A DNA stretch of 64,000 nt, from assembly GCF_009834365.1 (NCBI RefSeq), contig NZ_CP041348.1:736001-800000 (forward strand). Direction: 5' to 3'. This document shows, piece after piece, positions 44,008 through 52,545 of the stretch (the stretch's first letter is position 1; each line of letters starts with the position of its first letter). This stretch comes from Komagataeibacter xylinus. Lineage in GTDB: Bacteria; Pseudomonadota; Alphaproteobacteria; Acetobacterales; Acetobacteraceae. Position numbers and translations under genes: made by a program. The notes below the pieces were generated by a model. It had not been told where the DNA came from. It made no database searches and saw only the letters and a program-made list of their open reading frames with translations.

Positions 44008-46055
44008 ATACTTAGCCCTCTCTGCTTTCCCAACTGCCACGACACCGAGCCGCCCTGCACGACGCCCGTGACCTCGCGGCCGAGTTGGCGGTCGATGACC
44101 GGCCGCCACGGGACAAGGGTGAACTCGTGACTCTGTTCGGCAATGGCGAACTTGCCGCTCGATAGCTGCACGGTGCCGGTGAACGTGCCGCTGATCTTCT
44201 CGCCATCCGTCGCCGCCCGAAATGGCAGCGCTTTGCTCTCGGCCATCTCCGCGCCGACGCGCGCGACTTCGCGCTCTCGCAGTGTGGCGAGAAGGCTGCG
44301 CCGATAGAAGATGCGGCCATCCCGTGCTCGGGTGGCGTCACCCTGTTCGATATGGTGTTCGCGCCGCTGGTCCATCGCCTCGCGCACCTGCTGACCGAAA
44401 CCGGCCGGAGCGAGATCCGATGCGTCAGGCGTCACCAGCCTCCGATCGAGCCAGGTCGCGCCGTCCGAACCGATCTGGCTTTCCAGACTGAAGGTCGAAA
44501 TGACGCGGATGCTGGCCTGCCGGTTCCGGCCTGCATCATAGGCGGCAGCACGGCTGGCGAAATCCTGGGGAATACGCCACAGGTCGTCGTCGATCCGCTC
44601 GACGATACCGGCCCGGCGCAGGGCCTCCAGCCGCCGGACATGGGAGGCGACGAAACCGTCATAATCGCCGCCCGGCACCCGCCCCTCGAACCGGGCCTGT
44701 TCCAGATGACGGCTCGGCCGATAGATACCTCCCTCGACCATGCCGGCAATCGCGCGATCGGAGGGGCGCACGGCGCTATCAGGCGGGCCAATTTCGACGA
44801 TACTGCCGATCCGTGCCTCCGCGACGCGGACCGGGTCGATGCCGGCGACATGATGCGTGCGGCCGTCAATGCCATCGACCACCAGCGTCAGTTCCTCACC
44901 CAGCTCGTCGGACAGATGCTTGTCGATGACGCGGCCGACAAATGGCGTCACGGGTGCTGCATCATGGATCGAAAAACTCATAGGGTCGCGCTCGGCGCCC
45001 TCCGCCCGGAGTGCCTTCTGCATCGTACGGATGATGTCGCCGCGCTCGCCCATCTCGCGCAGCGTCGGCTCCAGTTGCTCGCTCAGTTCCCACACGCCCG
45101 GCGCGTGTTCCGTGGCAAGGCCCATATCGCCCAGCTTGCCAAGACGACGCAGGCGGAGCGTCCGGTCCGCCTGGCCGCGCGTATCATCAGGTTCATGCCG
45201 CAAATCGAGAAACCGGCCCTCGGCCTCCGTGAGCATCGCCCGATCGAGACGGGTAAAACGATCCTGGTCGATTTCGGCGACCAGCTTGCGGCGCTGCTCG
45301 ATCTCGGTGACAGGTCCAAGTTCCAAGGTCACCAGTTCGCTCGCCCGTTCGCGGATGCCGTTGGCAAGATAATCGCCATTGATGACCAGATCCTCGCCCA
45401 GGTCGTCACGGCCGTTTACGACGACATGCACATGCGGATGGCCGGTATTATGATGGTTGACCGCGACCCAATCGAGCTTCGTGCCGAGATCGGCTTCGAC
45501 CTGCGCCATCAGGTCTCGGGTATACTCCGTCAGGTCGGCAAGATTTCCGGCATCCTCTGGTGAGACGATGAAGCGGAACTGATGGCGGTCGTCACGGCCA
45601 CGATCGAGAAAGGCGTCACCATCGGCGCGGTCTTCCGTCCCCGAATAGAGCCGTCCCCGCTCGCCATCGCGGTCAGTGCCGTCGCGCTGGATGTAGCGGA
45701 GATGGGCAGCGGCCTTGCCATTCCGCCCGGCGGCACGGACGGAGCGGGATTTGACGACGACACGGCGACTGCTTGGTCGCCGATGGCTCCAGCCATTCGA
45801 GAGGTTCCGGGCACGCACGAACGTCGCCCCCCTTCCACGCCGCACGCCACGCCCGGACGCGATGCTTCCCTCCCCCTTCGGCGTACGGCTGGGACCACCT
45901 CCACGAGGACGTCCGCTCCCGCCGCTCGCCGCCTGCTGCTGGCGCGTAACCGTCCGCACCCTGGTCAGGAAACTCCTGGCACGACCGACCTTCGGCGTGT
46001 CGGCGCGGATGCGACCCGGCCTCGGGCGGAACCGGTTGTCGTCACCCGCGCTCAT
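44004..46055 (-). CDS. conjugative relaxase (VirD2/DUF3363 type)
   Basis: 683 residues. Nicks and carries the transferred strand. An arginine-rich N-terminus is followed by a relaxase domain: HLRYIQRDGTDRDGERGRLY, then HQFRFIVSPEDA and the metal-binding three-histidine motif VNHHNTGHPHVHVVVNG near residues 197-213. The long C-terminal DUF3363 region follows (DRFTRLDRAMLTEAEGRFLDL...). The ATG at 46055 is chosen; a longer frame to 46214 reads through the probable oriT region. Confidence 0.92.
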   Translation of the reverse strand: MSAGDDNRFRPRPGRIRADTPKVGRARSFLTRVRTVTRQQQAASGGSGRPRGGGPSRTPKGEGSIASGRGVRRGRGATFVRARNLSNGWSHRRPSSRRVVVKSRSVRAAGRNGKAAAHLRYIQRDGTDRDGERGRLYSGTEDRADGDAFLDRGRDDRHQFRFIVSPEDAGNLADLTEYTRDLMAQVEADLGTKLDWVAVNHHNTGHPHVHVVVNGRDDLGEDLVINGDYLANGIRERASELVTLELGPVTEIEQRRKLVAEIDQDRFTRLDRAMLTEAEGRFLDLRHEPDDTRGQADRTLRLRRLGKLGDMGLATEHAPGVWELSEQLEPTLREMGERGDIIRTMQKALRAEGAERDPMSFSIHDAAPVTPFVGRVIDKHLSDELGEELTLVVDGIDGRTHHVAGIDPVRVAEARIGSIVEIGPPDSAVRPSDRAIAGMVEGGIYRPSRHLEQARFEGRVPGGDYDGFVASHVRRLEALRRAGIVERIDDDLWRIPQDFASRAAAYDAGRNRQASIRVISTFSLESQIGSDGATWLDRRLVTPDASDLAPAGFGQQVREAMDQRREHHIEQGDATRARDGRIFYRRSLLATLREREVARVGAEMAESKALPFRAATDGEKISGTFTGTVQLSSGKFAIAEQSHEFTLVPWRPVIDRQLGREVTGVVQGGSVSWQLGKQRGLSI

Positions 46056-46146
46056 AGCCGCTGATCCGCCCAAAACGGCCAGAAACAGACAAGAGTGCCG
46101 CGAAAAACGGGGCGGAAACTGACTTCGCCGCCTGTCGCGGCACCAT

Positions 46147-46205
46147 ACCCCCTCAAAGGGGGTGCCACCCAAAACAATGTGCAGACAAGGGCTTGCCCTG
46201 CGGAT
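46147..46205. other. candidate origin of transfer (oriT)
   Basis: Directly upstream of the relaxase gene are two hairpin-forming repeats: ACCCCCT-CAA-AGGGGGT (46147-46163) and AGGGC-TT-GCCCT (around 46188-46199), the latter followed by GCGGAT. An inverted repeat beside a short GC-rich nick region upstream of the relaxase is the usual oriT layout. The nick site itself cannot be proved from sequence. Confidence 0.4.
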
Positions 46206-46293
46206 CGGACCCATGGGGTGCCGTCCGCTTTAATCTTGCGCTCCCTCTTCTGCCCTCTTTCCGCCTCTCCATCCCCTGCACCACATCCACTCA

Positions 46294-46947
46294 TCATGGC
46301 CGCGATCCCATGCCGCCAGCCACAATGAACAGGCCATCCGATCGCGGCATGATCCCCGACATATCGCGCATAGACGCGACCGCCGTGCTGCGATCAGGTT
46401 GCATGATGAAGAGCGGCGCACGGGTCCAGAAAAACCGATCGGCCGCCGCGATCATGACGGGAGCATCGCCGCCACCTCCGATGAGCGGCCCAACGGCAGC
46501 GACATAAGCGCGCGTTTCCGATGGGAGCGGACGCCCTGCCAGAGATGCCTCATAGCGTTCGGGACCAGCATTATACGCGGCGAGAAAACCCGGCGAACCG
46601 TAGCGGTCATGCAGTTCGCGGAGATACGCCGCGCCCGCCAGAATGTTGTCGCGCGGATCATAAGGATCACGGCCGAGATGATGACGGACGCGCAGTTCCG
46701 CCCATGTGCCGGGCATGATCTGCATCAGCCCCATCGCGCCCGCTGATGAAACGGCCCCCGGATCGCCTGCACTCTCGGCCCCCATAACAGCGCTGATCCA
46801 GGTCGCCGGAATGTCGAAACGGTGTGCAGCCTCAGCAACCTCGGCAGCATATGGGACGTCGCTTGTCTGCGCCGATACAGCACCCGGCACCACGGACACG
46901 AGACATCCCGCCACCAACAGACACGCGATCCGGGTCTGATTGCGCAT
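46294..46947 (-). CDS. conjugation lytic transglycosylase (VirB1/TrbN-like)
   Basis: 217 residues; opens peptidoglycan for the mating channel. Signal peptide (ACLLVAGCLVSVVPGAVSAQ), then the SLT domain with catalytic Glu58 in SAVMGAESAGDPGAVSSAGAMGLMQIMPGTW, and AAYLRELHDRYG...FLAAYNAGPERYE. The start at 46947 puts the signal peptide first. It is 4 nt from the DUF736 gene. Confidence 0.9.
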   Translation of the reverse strand: MRNQTRIACLLVAGCLVSVVPGAVSAQTSDVPYAAEVAEAAHRFDIPATWISAVMGAESAGDPGAVSSAGAMGLMQIMPGTWAELRVRHHLGRDPYDPRDNILAGAAYLRELHDRYGSPGFLAAYNAGPERYEASLAGRPLPSETRAYVAAVGPLIGGGGDAPVMIAAADRFFWTRAPLFIMQPDRSTAVASMRDMSGIMPRSDGLFIVAGGMGSRP

Positions 46948-46951
46948 GGTG

Positions 46952-47287
46952 TCAGTCCCGCCCGTCGCGCTTCGGCGGCCGGCTCCAGTGCAGCGACCAG
47001 AGACCGCCATCACTGCCGTCACGGAACAAATTGGCACGCAGTGGCTGCGGCAGGAGCGGATCGTCGATCAGCAGGGCGACATAATCGCCGGCGCGTTCGC
47101 CGGTACGTTTCCAGCCAGCACCGATCTCCGGGCCATCCTCATCATCGCGATGGACGCGATAATCCGGGGCGTTGTCGGAGTCCGATTTCTCGGCCGACAC
47201 GATGACGATCTCATGGGAACCTAGGAAGGTCTGGATGCGTCCGGCAAAGCCGGTTTTGTCGCGCGTGAAGCTACCGATCTGCGGCAT
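46952..47287 (-). CDS. DUF736 protein
   Basis: 111 residues starting MPQIGSFTRDKTGFAGRIQTF and containing SDNAPDYRVHRDD, EIGAGWKRTGERAGDYVALLIDDP. The family is a fixed member of these ICE backbones, usually between the transglycosylase and the TraF peptidase. Role unknown. It overlaps the traF 3' end by 17 nt. Confidence 0.88.
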   Translation of the reverse strand: MPQIGSFTRDKTGFAGRIQTFLGSHEIVIVSAEKSDSDNAPDYRVHRDDEDGPEIGAGWKRTGERAGDYVALLIDDPLLPQPLRANLFRDGSDGGLWSLHWSRPPKRDGRD

Positions 47288-47876
47288 GGGAAGTCTCCAT
47301 TGCGATATTGGGAAGGAGCGGCATTGGCCTGTCAGCGAACAGGCCGTGCCAGACGAAATGACCGTCGCCGTGCGCGTCGGTGTAGAGCGGCGTCGCCCGG
47401 CCGATGACGGTGGCGCGCGGAAGCGGGCCGAAATAGCGGCCGTCCAGACTGTCGCGAATGGACGAGTTCATGAGGAAAATCTGATCCGGCGCGATGCGGC
47501 GGCAGCCTTGCCAGATCGGCAGCACACGCCCGCGCCGGTCACGGTCCTGCGCGTCGCCGAGCTTTACTCCATCCACGGTGACGGTACGGCCGACACGGCA
47601 CACCTGTTGCCCCGGCAGTGCTGCGACAGACTTGAGCAGCGGCACGTTCCGCCCGATATAACCGCGCCCGACCATGAAATCGGCCAATGGTTTCGGCGGC
47701 CTGACGGCGACAAGATCGCCGGCCGTCAGCCCGTTCTGCGCTCTAAGGTCGTAGAGGCCGAGGGGCGTACTGGCGGAGGCGTTCCAGAGCAGCTTCACCG
47801 GCACGTGAACGATGGACGCAACGGCCACGCCCATCGCAGCAAAATACGTCGCCATGACATAACCGAAGCGGGTCAT
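47271..47876 (-). CDS. traF: TraF, S26-type pilin-processing peptidase
   Basis: 201 residues. N-terminal membrane helix (VMATYFAAMGVAVASIVHV), catalytic Ser36 in NASASTPLGLYDL, Lys82 in VPLLKSVAALPGQ, and a C-terminal S26 box (RDSLDGRYFGPLPRATVIGRATPLY). It is expected to trim and cyclise the TrbC pilin. The ATG at 47876 overlaps the DUF2840 stop. Confidence 0.9.
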   Translation of the reverse strand: MTRFGYVMATYFAAMGVAVASIVHVPVKLLWNASASTPLGLYDLRAQNGLTAGDLVAVRPPKPLADFMVGRGYIGRNVPLLKSVAALPGQQVCRVGRTVTVDGVKLGDAQDRDRRGRVLPIWQGCRRIAPDQIFLMNSSIRDSLDGRYFGPLPRATVIGRATPLYTDAHGDGHFVWHGLFADRPMPLLPNIAMETSHAADR

Positions 47877-48388
47877 GGCCTGATCTCCCGCCGTCTGAGC
47901 CACGCTCGATGACGTGCCATCGTGTAGACGCGCGGTTTCTCACCCGCGTTCAGCCGGTTGCCGACATGCCGCCAGTGATCGGGCGCGACCGCGCAGGCGT
48001 CGATGTCGGCCTCTTCCAACGCATCGATATGACGGAGCACCTGCTCGACCTTCAGCCAACCCGCGACCCGCAGCAGGATTTCGGCTCCGGGACGGACGAA
48101 CGGCACGGTCTGGCAGGGTTCGCCCGGTGCCACGGCGCGCAGGATGTCGATGCGCGACGCGACCGTGCCGAAATCGTTGGCCGCCCAGCGCACAAAAGCG
48201 AAAACGCTGCCAGGCCGGAAGGAGAAGATACGACGGCGTCGGTCGAGGATCTGTTCCTGAGCCTCATGGCCGAACCTGATCCAGTTCTCGACGCGCTTGT
48301 CGATGTGGGTCAGTTCGACATGGGTCAATGCGTCGCGTGCGAACGGGAGGGCATTGACCCGCGCACGGACCGTTGTGGCGCTGCTCAT
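47873..48388 (-). CDS. DUF2840 protein
   Basis: 171 residues: LTHVELTHIDKRVENWIRFGHEA, RIFSFRPGSVFAFVRWAANDFGTVASRIDILRA, DHWRHVGNRLNAG. A known backbone family of unknown function. The start (48388) overlaps the repA stop by 4 nt. In related elements, as I recall them, a parA gene lies between repA and DUF2840; here there is none. Confidence 0.85.
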   Translation of the reverse strand: MSSATTVRARVNALPFARDALTHVELTHIDKRVENWIRFGHEAQEQILDRRRRIFSFRPGSVFAFVRWAANDFGTVASRIDILRAVAPGEPCQTVPFVRPGAEILLRVAGWLKVEQVLRHIDALEEADIDACAVAPDHWRHVGNRLNAGEKPRVYTMARHRAWLRRREIRP

Positions 48389-49503
48389 GGCCCGTCTCCC
48401 GGCATGGGAGAAAGACCACACGCATGAGGATCATGCGGCCTGTCAGCGGCACCGGCACCACGGTCGGTATCCGGCCGCCCCAACATCAAAAAGTTAGAGT
48501 CTAAGTTAGACTCTAAGTTAGGAGCGCGATTCCGCGTTTCAGGCCAAAGACTTAACTGGGGTTCGTGCGCCTGAAATCCCGATAGTGATGCGCCCGAAGT
48601 CCCGATAGTCCCTGCGCCCGAAATCCCGTGTCCATCCACACCGTCATCCACAGGCACTGTGGATAAGGTGACGGGACGAATATGCAGCAGTTTCCGCCGC
48701 CCTTCGCGCCGGATCGCGAGGCGATAGCCAGGGAGCGACTGGCGGGCGGCGATGCGCCGCAGATCGAACGCGAAATCGGAGACACGCGCCAGACTGCCTG
48801 ATTTCTCATGGAGATGCGCGATCTCGAACAGCCAGCCCTGCGGTTGATGCCCGGCATGTTTGCGGGCGACGCGGTAGAGCCAGCGTTCGATGCCGCCCGT
48901 CAGGCGGAAATAGGCCGGGTCGATGGTGAGGACCAGCGAGCGGTCGATCACGCCACGATAGAACCAGTCGGGCAGGACGCACTCCATGCCCTCGACACGG
49001 CCGTCGCGGGTGGTCCGTTCCTCCCATTCATTGATCCAGGAGAACTGGTGTCGGCGCCAATGCTCGCCATTGCGGATCGTGGTGCGGATCACGGTCGATT
49101 GTAGCCGGGCGAACGCGGCCTTGAGCAGGCGATAATCCCGTGCGCCCGTAGCGCGACCGACGGCCGTCAGAAGCCGGTATGGGGTGAAGCGCAGAAAGCG
49201 GGACGTCCTGAGGCCGCCATTCTCGGCCTCGACGATCTGCGAAGCGGCCCAGATCAGCACATCGGCATCCCAGATCGTCGCCATGCCATGCTCGGCCAGG
49301 CCGTGAATCTCGACCCGCTGACCGCCGGCCTCGTAGAGGATCGGGGTGACCCGCTTTATCTTGGAGAGCGAGAAGAACGGCCGCTCCATCAGGTCGCGCT
49401 GATCGCGGGGGCTGGCATCGCCACCTGCGATGACGAAGGGATCGAGGCGAAGCCTCTCGCTCTCCCGCCCCTGCTGGCCGCGCTGCGGCATGACGCCGGC
49501 CAT
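48385..49503 (-). CDS. replication initiator protein RepA-like
   Basis: 372 residues. DNA-binding initiator of the RPA family: RPFFSLSKIKRVTPILYEAGGQRVEIHG, GMATIWDADVLIWAASQIVEAE, SRFLRFTPYRLLTAVGR, YRGVIDRSLVLTIDPAYFRLTGGIERWLYRVARKHAG. It may let the excised circle replicate. The C-terminal 70 residues are low complexity and include the short repeat NLESNLDSN. It starts right after the AlpA-like gene stop. Confidence 0.88.
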   Translation of the reverse strand: MAGVMPQRGQQGRESERLRLDPFVIAGGDASPRDQRDLMERPFFSLSKIKRVTPILYEAGGQRVEIHGLAEHGMATIWDADVLIWAASQIVEAENGGLRTSRFLRFTPYRLLTAVGRATGARDYRLLKAAFARLQSTVIRTTIRNGEHWRRHQFSWINEWEERTTRDGRVEGMECVLPDWFYRGVIDRSLVLTIDPAYFRLTGGIERWLYRVARKHAGHQPQGWLFEIAHLHEKSGSLARVSDFAFDLRRIAARQSLPGYRLAIRREGRRKLLHIRPVTLSTVPVDDGVDGHGISGAGTIGTSGASLSGFQAHEPQLSLWPETRNRAPNLESNLDSNFLMLGRPDTDRGAGAADRPHDPHACGLSPMPGDGP

Positions 49504-49773
49504 TCAGAGGGTCGCCTTCTCGGCCGGGGTCAGCGGACGGGCCGGGAATACGCGGCAGGGTGTCTCGTCCGAGGTAGATTTGCGGACACCATTCTCGACC
49601 CATCCCTGAAGATCTGGGAGGGAATAGACGATACGGCCACCAATCTTGCGATAGATCGGGCCGGTGCCATAGGTGCGGTGCTTTTCCAGCGTACGGATGG
49701 AAATGCCGAGGAAGCGCGCCGCATCGGGCGTGCGCATGAAACGGGGCGGCAACCCCGTCTTGGGATCGAGCAT
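49504..49773 (-). CDS. AlpA/excisionase-like helix-turn-helix protein
   Basis: 89 residues. Winged-helix pattern RFMRTPDAARFLGISIRTLEKHRTYGTGPIYRKIGGRIVYSLPDLQGWVENGVR. Such proteins act as regulators or excision factors. The ATG at 49773 is chosen; further upstream the frame enters a palindromic region. Immediately upstream of repA on the same strand. Confidence 0.85.
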   Translation of the reverse strand: MLDPKTGLPPRFMRTPDAARFLGISIRTLEKHRTYGTGPIYRKIGGRIVYSLPDLQGWVENGVRKSTSDETPCRVFPARPLTPAEKATL

Positions 49774-50114
49774 GATCGGGCCTCCGGTTGGGTTCGGCGG
49801 CTGTCGGTCACGACAGCGGGCCATGGCGAACCGTGGCGAAGGATCGGCGGTCTGGAGAGTGCCGGAATTAGGGAGGGTTGATTCCGGCACTCCGATTGGG
49901 ACTACTTATCGAGAAGAGCCAATGTGCGGACTAAATGACCCATCGGCTTTGGAGCGCTGGAATAGTTGCGGTTTCCAACTGTACCGCCTCCTTGGGAGAT
50001 TGAAAAACGGGTGTCGGCACACTCCATGCCGTCGCTCCGCAAGCTGACTGATCATGCATTCCCTTTATGCTGGTAATCCTGTAATATTTAACCCTTACAG
50101 GTAGAGGGCGTGGG
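49774..50114. other. divergent regulatory interval with a 12-bp inverted repeat
   Basis: No gene seen. GAGTGCCGGAAT (49857-49868) and ATTCCGGCACTC (49881-49892) form a perfect 12-bp inverted repeat with a 12-nt spacer, 84 bp upstream of the AlpA-like start. It could be the operator or iteron-like control site for the rep operon. The promoter of the rightward cargo cassette should lie in 49960-50100, which is AT-richer. Confidence 0.5.
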
Positions 50115-51368
50115 GTGGAAAAACAGACTACTGGCGCTTGGGTTGTTCATCACGGCCGTAAAGTCGCTGCGGACATGCGAGGGGCTGCCGAATTCAGCGC
50201 AATCGACTTGGCCGCTAAATCAGCGGGGCTTCTTGCCCGTCTTGGGGAAAGTGACGAAGCCACTTTGACTCCAGAGCAGGTTATCGCGGCTGCGAAAGTT
50301 GGTAATCTCAACCCCAAAACTGAGCTTTCAGCCTGCTTGGAACACCTTCAAAAGCGCAAGCTCATTGACCGTTCCTCTACTGGCGCCGTGTCCGTATTAG
50401 GCGTGAGCGGTTCCTCCGCGCTAATGCACGCTGCTGATCTTTTTGAAGACAACGAACCTGACAGCACCGAACGGGCTGCCATCACTTTAGCAGAACTATC
50501 CTCGCAGGCTCCGATCACCGCAATTGGTGCGATTGAGTTTCTTGGCGACACCCATAAACTCACCAAGGCAGATGCTACTGATTTCGTCCAGCAGGCATCA
50601 CAGATCGGGTTTGTGGACGCGGAAGGTGAAGGTACGGACAGACTTCTGTTCAATGGCAACCTTTTCCGCCGTGATACAGCTGCCAAGGCAAAAAGAGTCA
50701 TCGACTCCCTTAGTTCCGCTGAACAGAATAAAATCGTTGTATTCGATGCTGAATTGAAAGCGGCAGGCGCTGTAACAGCGGCGAATGCAATAAAAATACT
50801 CGGAGAGCCGTTATTTGCAAAAGTAAGGGCTGCAGCTCTTTACGACATGAATATCGTATCTAATGAGGCGGGTGACCATGTTTTCATAACGTCTCCAGGA
50901 TCATTCCATAAATTCAGCAATCCGCTTACAGAAGACGCTTTTGACCATGCAAAGGCTCTTGTAGCAGCTTTGACCTATGGCATGACGCACAGTTCTGCCG
51001 CTCGGGGCCAGATTTGGGGAATTAACCTTCTTCTAGGAAAACTTATCCGAGGCGGTACTGTGGGGCCAGCCACTGCTATTGGCAACGATTATCGCGCACT
51101 TGAAATTGAACGTGTTGTCCAGACCGAACGCTCGGGCTATGGATTCAAGATGCGATTACTCAAACGCGAAGTGGGAGTCATTGCCTTAGAGGTATTGAAA
51201 GGCAGAAACGCGGCAGCGGCGGCATTAGAAACATTACCGAGCGCTGGGATGCGAAGTTATACCGCTCCAGAGGCAGCACGCGTCCGCTTGCGCAAAGGAC
51301 AGTCACCCACGAGCCGAGCGCAAACCAGATCTCTTTTGAGTGCAGTCCGTGGCGGAGGCGGCCTATGA
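50115..51368 (+). CDS. unrecognised protein, first gene of three-gene cargo cassette
   Basis: 417 residues from a GTG start preceded by GTAGAGGG. Not recognised. The sequence is alpha/beta without signal peptide or membrane helix. Several stretches look like winged-helix units (SACLEHLQKRKLIDRSSTGAVSV; ATDFVQQASQIGFVDAEG), suggesting nucleic-acid binding or a multi-domain sensor. The C-terminus is basic (RVRLRKGQSPTSRAQTRSLL) and ends in a glycine run. The stop overlaps the next gene's start by 4 nt. Codon use and GC are lower than the backbone, consistent with cargo. Confidence 0.75.
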   Translation: MEKQTTGAWVVHHGRKVAADMRGAAEFSAIDLAAKSAGLLARLGESDEATLTPEQVIAAAKVGNLNPKTELSACLEHLQKRKLIDRSSTGAVSVLGVSGSSALMHAADLFEDNEPDSTERAAITLAELSSQAPITAIGAIEFLGDTHKLTKADATDFVQQASQIGFVDAEGEGTDRLLFNGNLFRRDTAAKAKRVIDSLSSAEQNKIVVFDAELKAAGAVTAANAIKILGEPLFAKVRAAALYDMNIVSNEAGDHVFITSPGSFHKFSNPLTEDAFDHAKALVAALTYGMTHSSAARGQIWGINLLLGKLIRGGTVGPATAIGNDYRALEIERVVQTERSGYGFKMRLLKREVGVIALEVLKGRNAAAAALETLPSAGMRSYTAPEAARVRLRKGQSPTSRAQTRSLLSAVRGGGGL

Positions 51369-52543
51369 GCAGCAAACCAGCCAACGTATCCAAGAAAACT
51401 GGAAAAAAAGGCTTCGAGACCGAAGAAATCGTCCGTTCATATTTTTTGGGCGCTGGATTTTTCGTTGTGCGTGGCGTGAAGTTACGACATGGCGGCGACG
51501 AACTGACGGATATTGATCTCTGGCTTTATGAACGATCAGCAACGCTTGCTCGTCGCCGGATCATTATCGATATCAAGGATAATGCCCAGCCTAAAGCCGC
51601 CGAACGCCTGTTTTTTGTGAAAGGGCTGGCCGAGTTAATTCAGGTCGAAGCGACCGGCATTGCCACAAGCGACACACGCCGCTCGCTAAGAGAATTGGCG
51701 CGAAAACACAATGTATTGTGGATCGACAATGCTGATTTGCAAAGGCTGAAATCAAGCCAAAGGCTGACCGTTTCATCTCGCTTGTCAGATGAAGATCTCG
51801 GGGAATTAATTGCTAAAGTCGATACATCGCGATCTTCAAAAAATGTCCGTGATAACTTCGCATCTGTAAAATCCGCAGTTGCTGATCGTTTCGGACCATC
51901 CTGTGCGAATACAGCTATTGACGGGGCACAATACTTTGCCAAAATGTGTGTCGAAGCGCATCCTGGTTCGTTGCCCGCACAGGTCTTCACTCGGCTCACA
52001 TATTTCAGTGCTGCCATCGCGGCCGCAGCACTTGATTTCACTTCTGGGGAAACGGCCTTGCGTCCCCATCATGACCGACTGGCCAACTTAACAGATGCAA
52101 TCCGTTTTGGGGATGATCCGAAAGGCACCGTAGAAAAGCTGCGCTGGGCAGAAGCTGCTATTAGAGATTATGCCCCCAACGGTGCTGGTCTCGCTGAGAT
52201 TATTCACAATCGGTTCAATGACGCGCTTAAATCCGTGCCCGCAGAAAGTCTAGCAGAGATTGTCGTGAAGATGACAAACTCTGAGCGTCTTTTCAATGCT
52301 GCACGAGATCTCGAGCAAGCGGCATTCTTGACCGATTGCCCGTCATTCGACGACCTTCCAATCGATGCCAAATCCTTCTTGGGTGCCGTACTAGATTTTA
52401 TCGCTATCAATCGTGTTGTTTTCTCTCAGAGCTGGAAACTGGACAATCCTATTCCTGCCGCCAAGGAAGACGCTGATTCCGATTCTACATCGCCCTCATC
52501 GGAGGTAGTTGTACCTCCAATCGATGATGGCAAACTTTTATAA
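51365..52543 (+). CDS. PD-(D/E)XK-type nuclease candidate, second gene of cargo cassette
   Basis: 392 residues. The N-terminal 110 residues fit a restriction-endonuclease-like (Mrr/PD-(D/E)XK) fold: Glu20 in GFETEEIVRSYFLGAGFFVV, Asp51 in LTDIDLWLY, and Asp69-x-Lys71 in RRIIIDIKDNAQPK, followed by a helix and FFVKGLAELIQVEATGIATSD. The remaining 280 residues are mostly helical and unrecognised. No transmembrane region. It overlaps the upstream gene (ATGA) and is 2 nt from the downstream gene, so the three are made together. DNA cleavage in a defence setting is an inference. Confidence 0.75.
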   Translation: MSSKPANVSKKTGKKGFETEEIVRSYFLGAGFFVVRGVKLRHGGDELTDIDLWLYERSATLARRRIIIDIKDNAQPKAAERLFFVKGLAELIQVEATGIATSDTRRSLRELARKHNVLWIDNADLQRLKSSQRLTVSSRLSDEDLGELIAKVDTSRSSKNVRDNFASVKSAVADRFGPSCANTAIDGAQYFAKMCVEAHPGSLPAQVFTRLTYFSAAIAAAALDFTSGETALRPHHDRLANLTDAIRFGDDPKGTVEKLRWAEAAIRDYAPNGAGLAEIIHNRFNDALKSVPAESLAEIVVKMTNSERLFNAARDLEQAAFLTDCPSFDDLPIDAKSFLGAVLDFIAINRVVFSQSWKLDNPIPAAKEDADSDSTSPSSEVVVPPIDDGKLL

Positions 52544-52545
52544 AG

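Noticed and set aside
44352..45563. 403-codon open frame on the plus strand
   Set aside because: Antisense to the relaxase; no recognisable domain.
48490..48530. Short tandem repeats (TTAGAGTCTAAG type) as an iteron array
   Set aside because: Only about three imperfect units, and they lie inside the repA coding end (NLESNLDSN); too little to call an origin.
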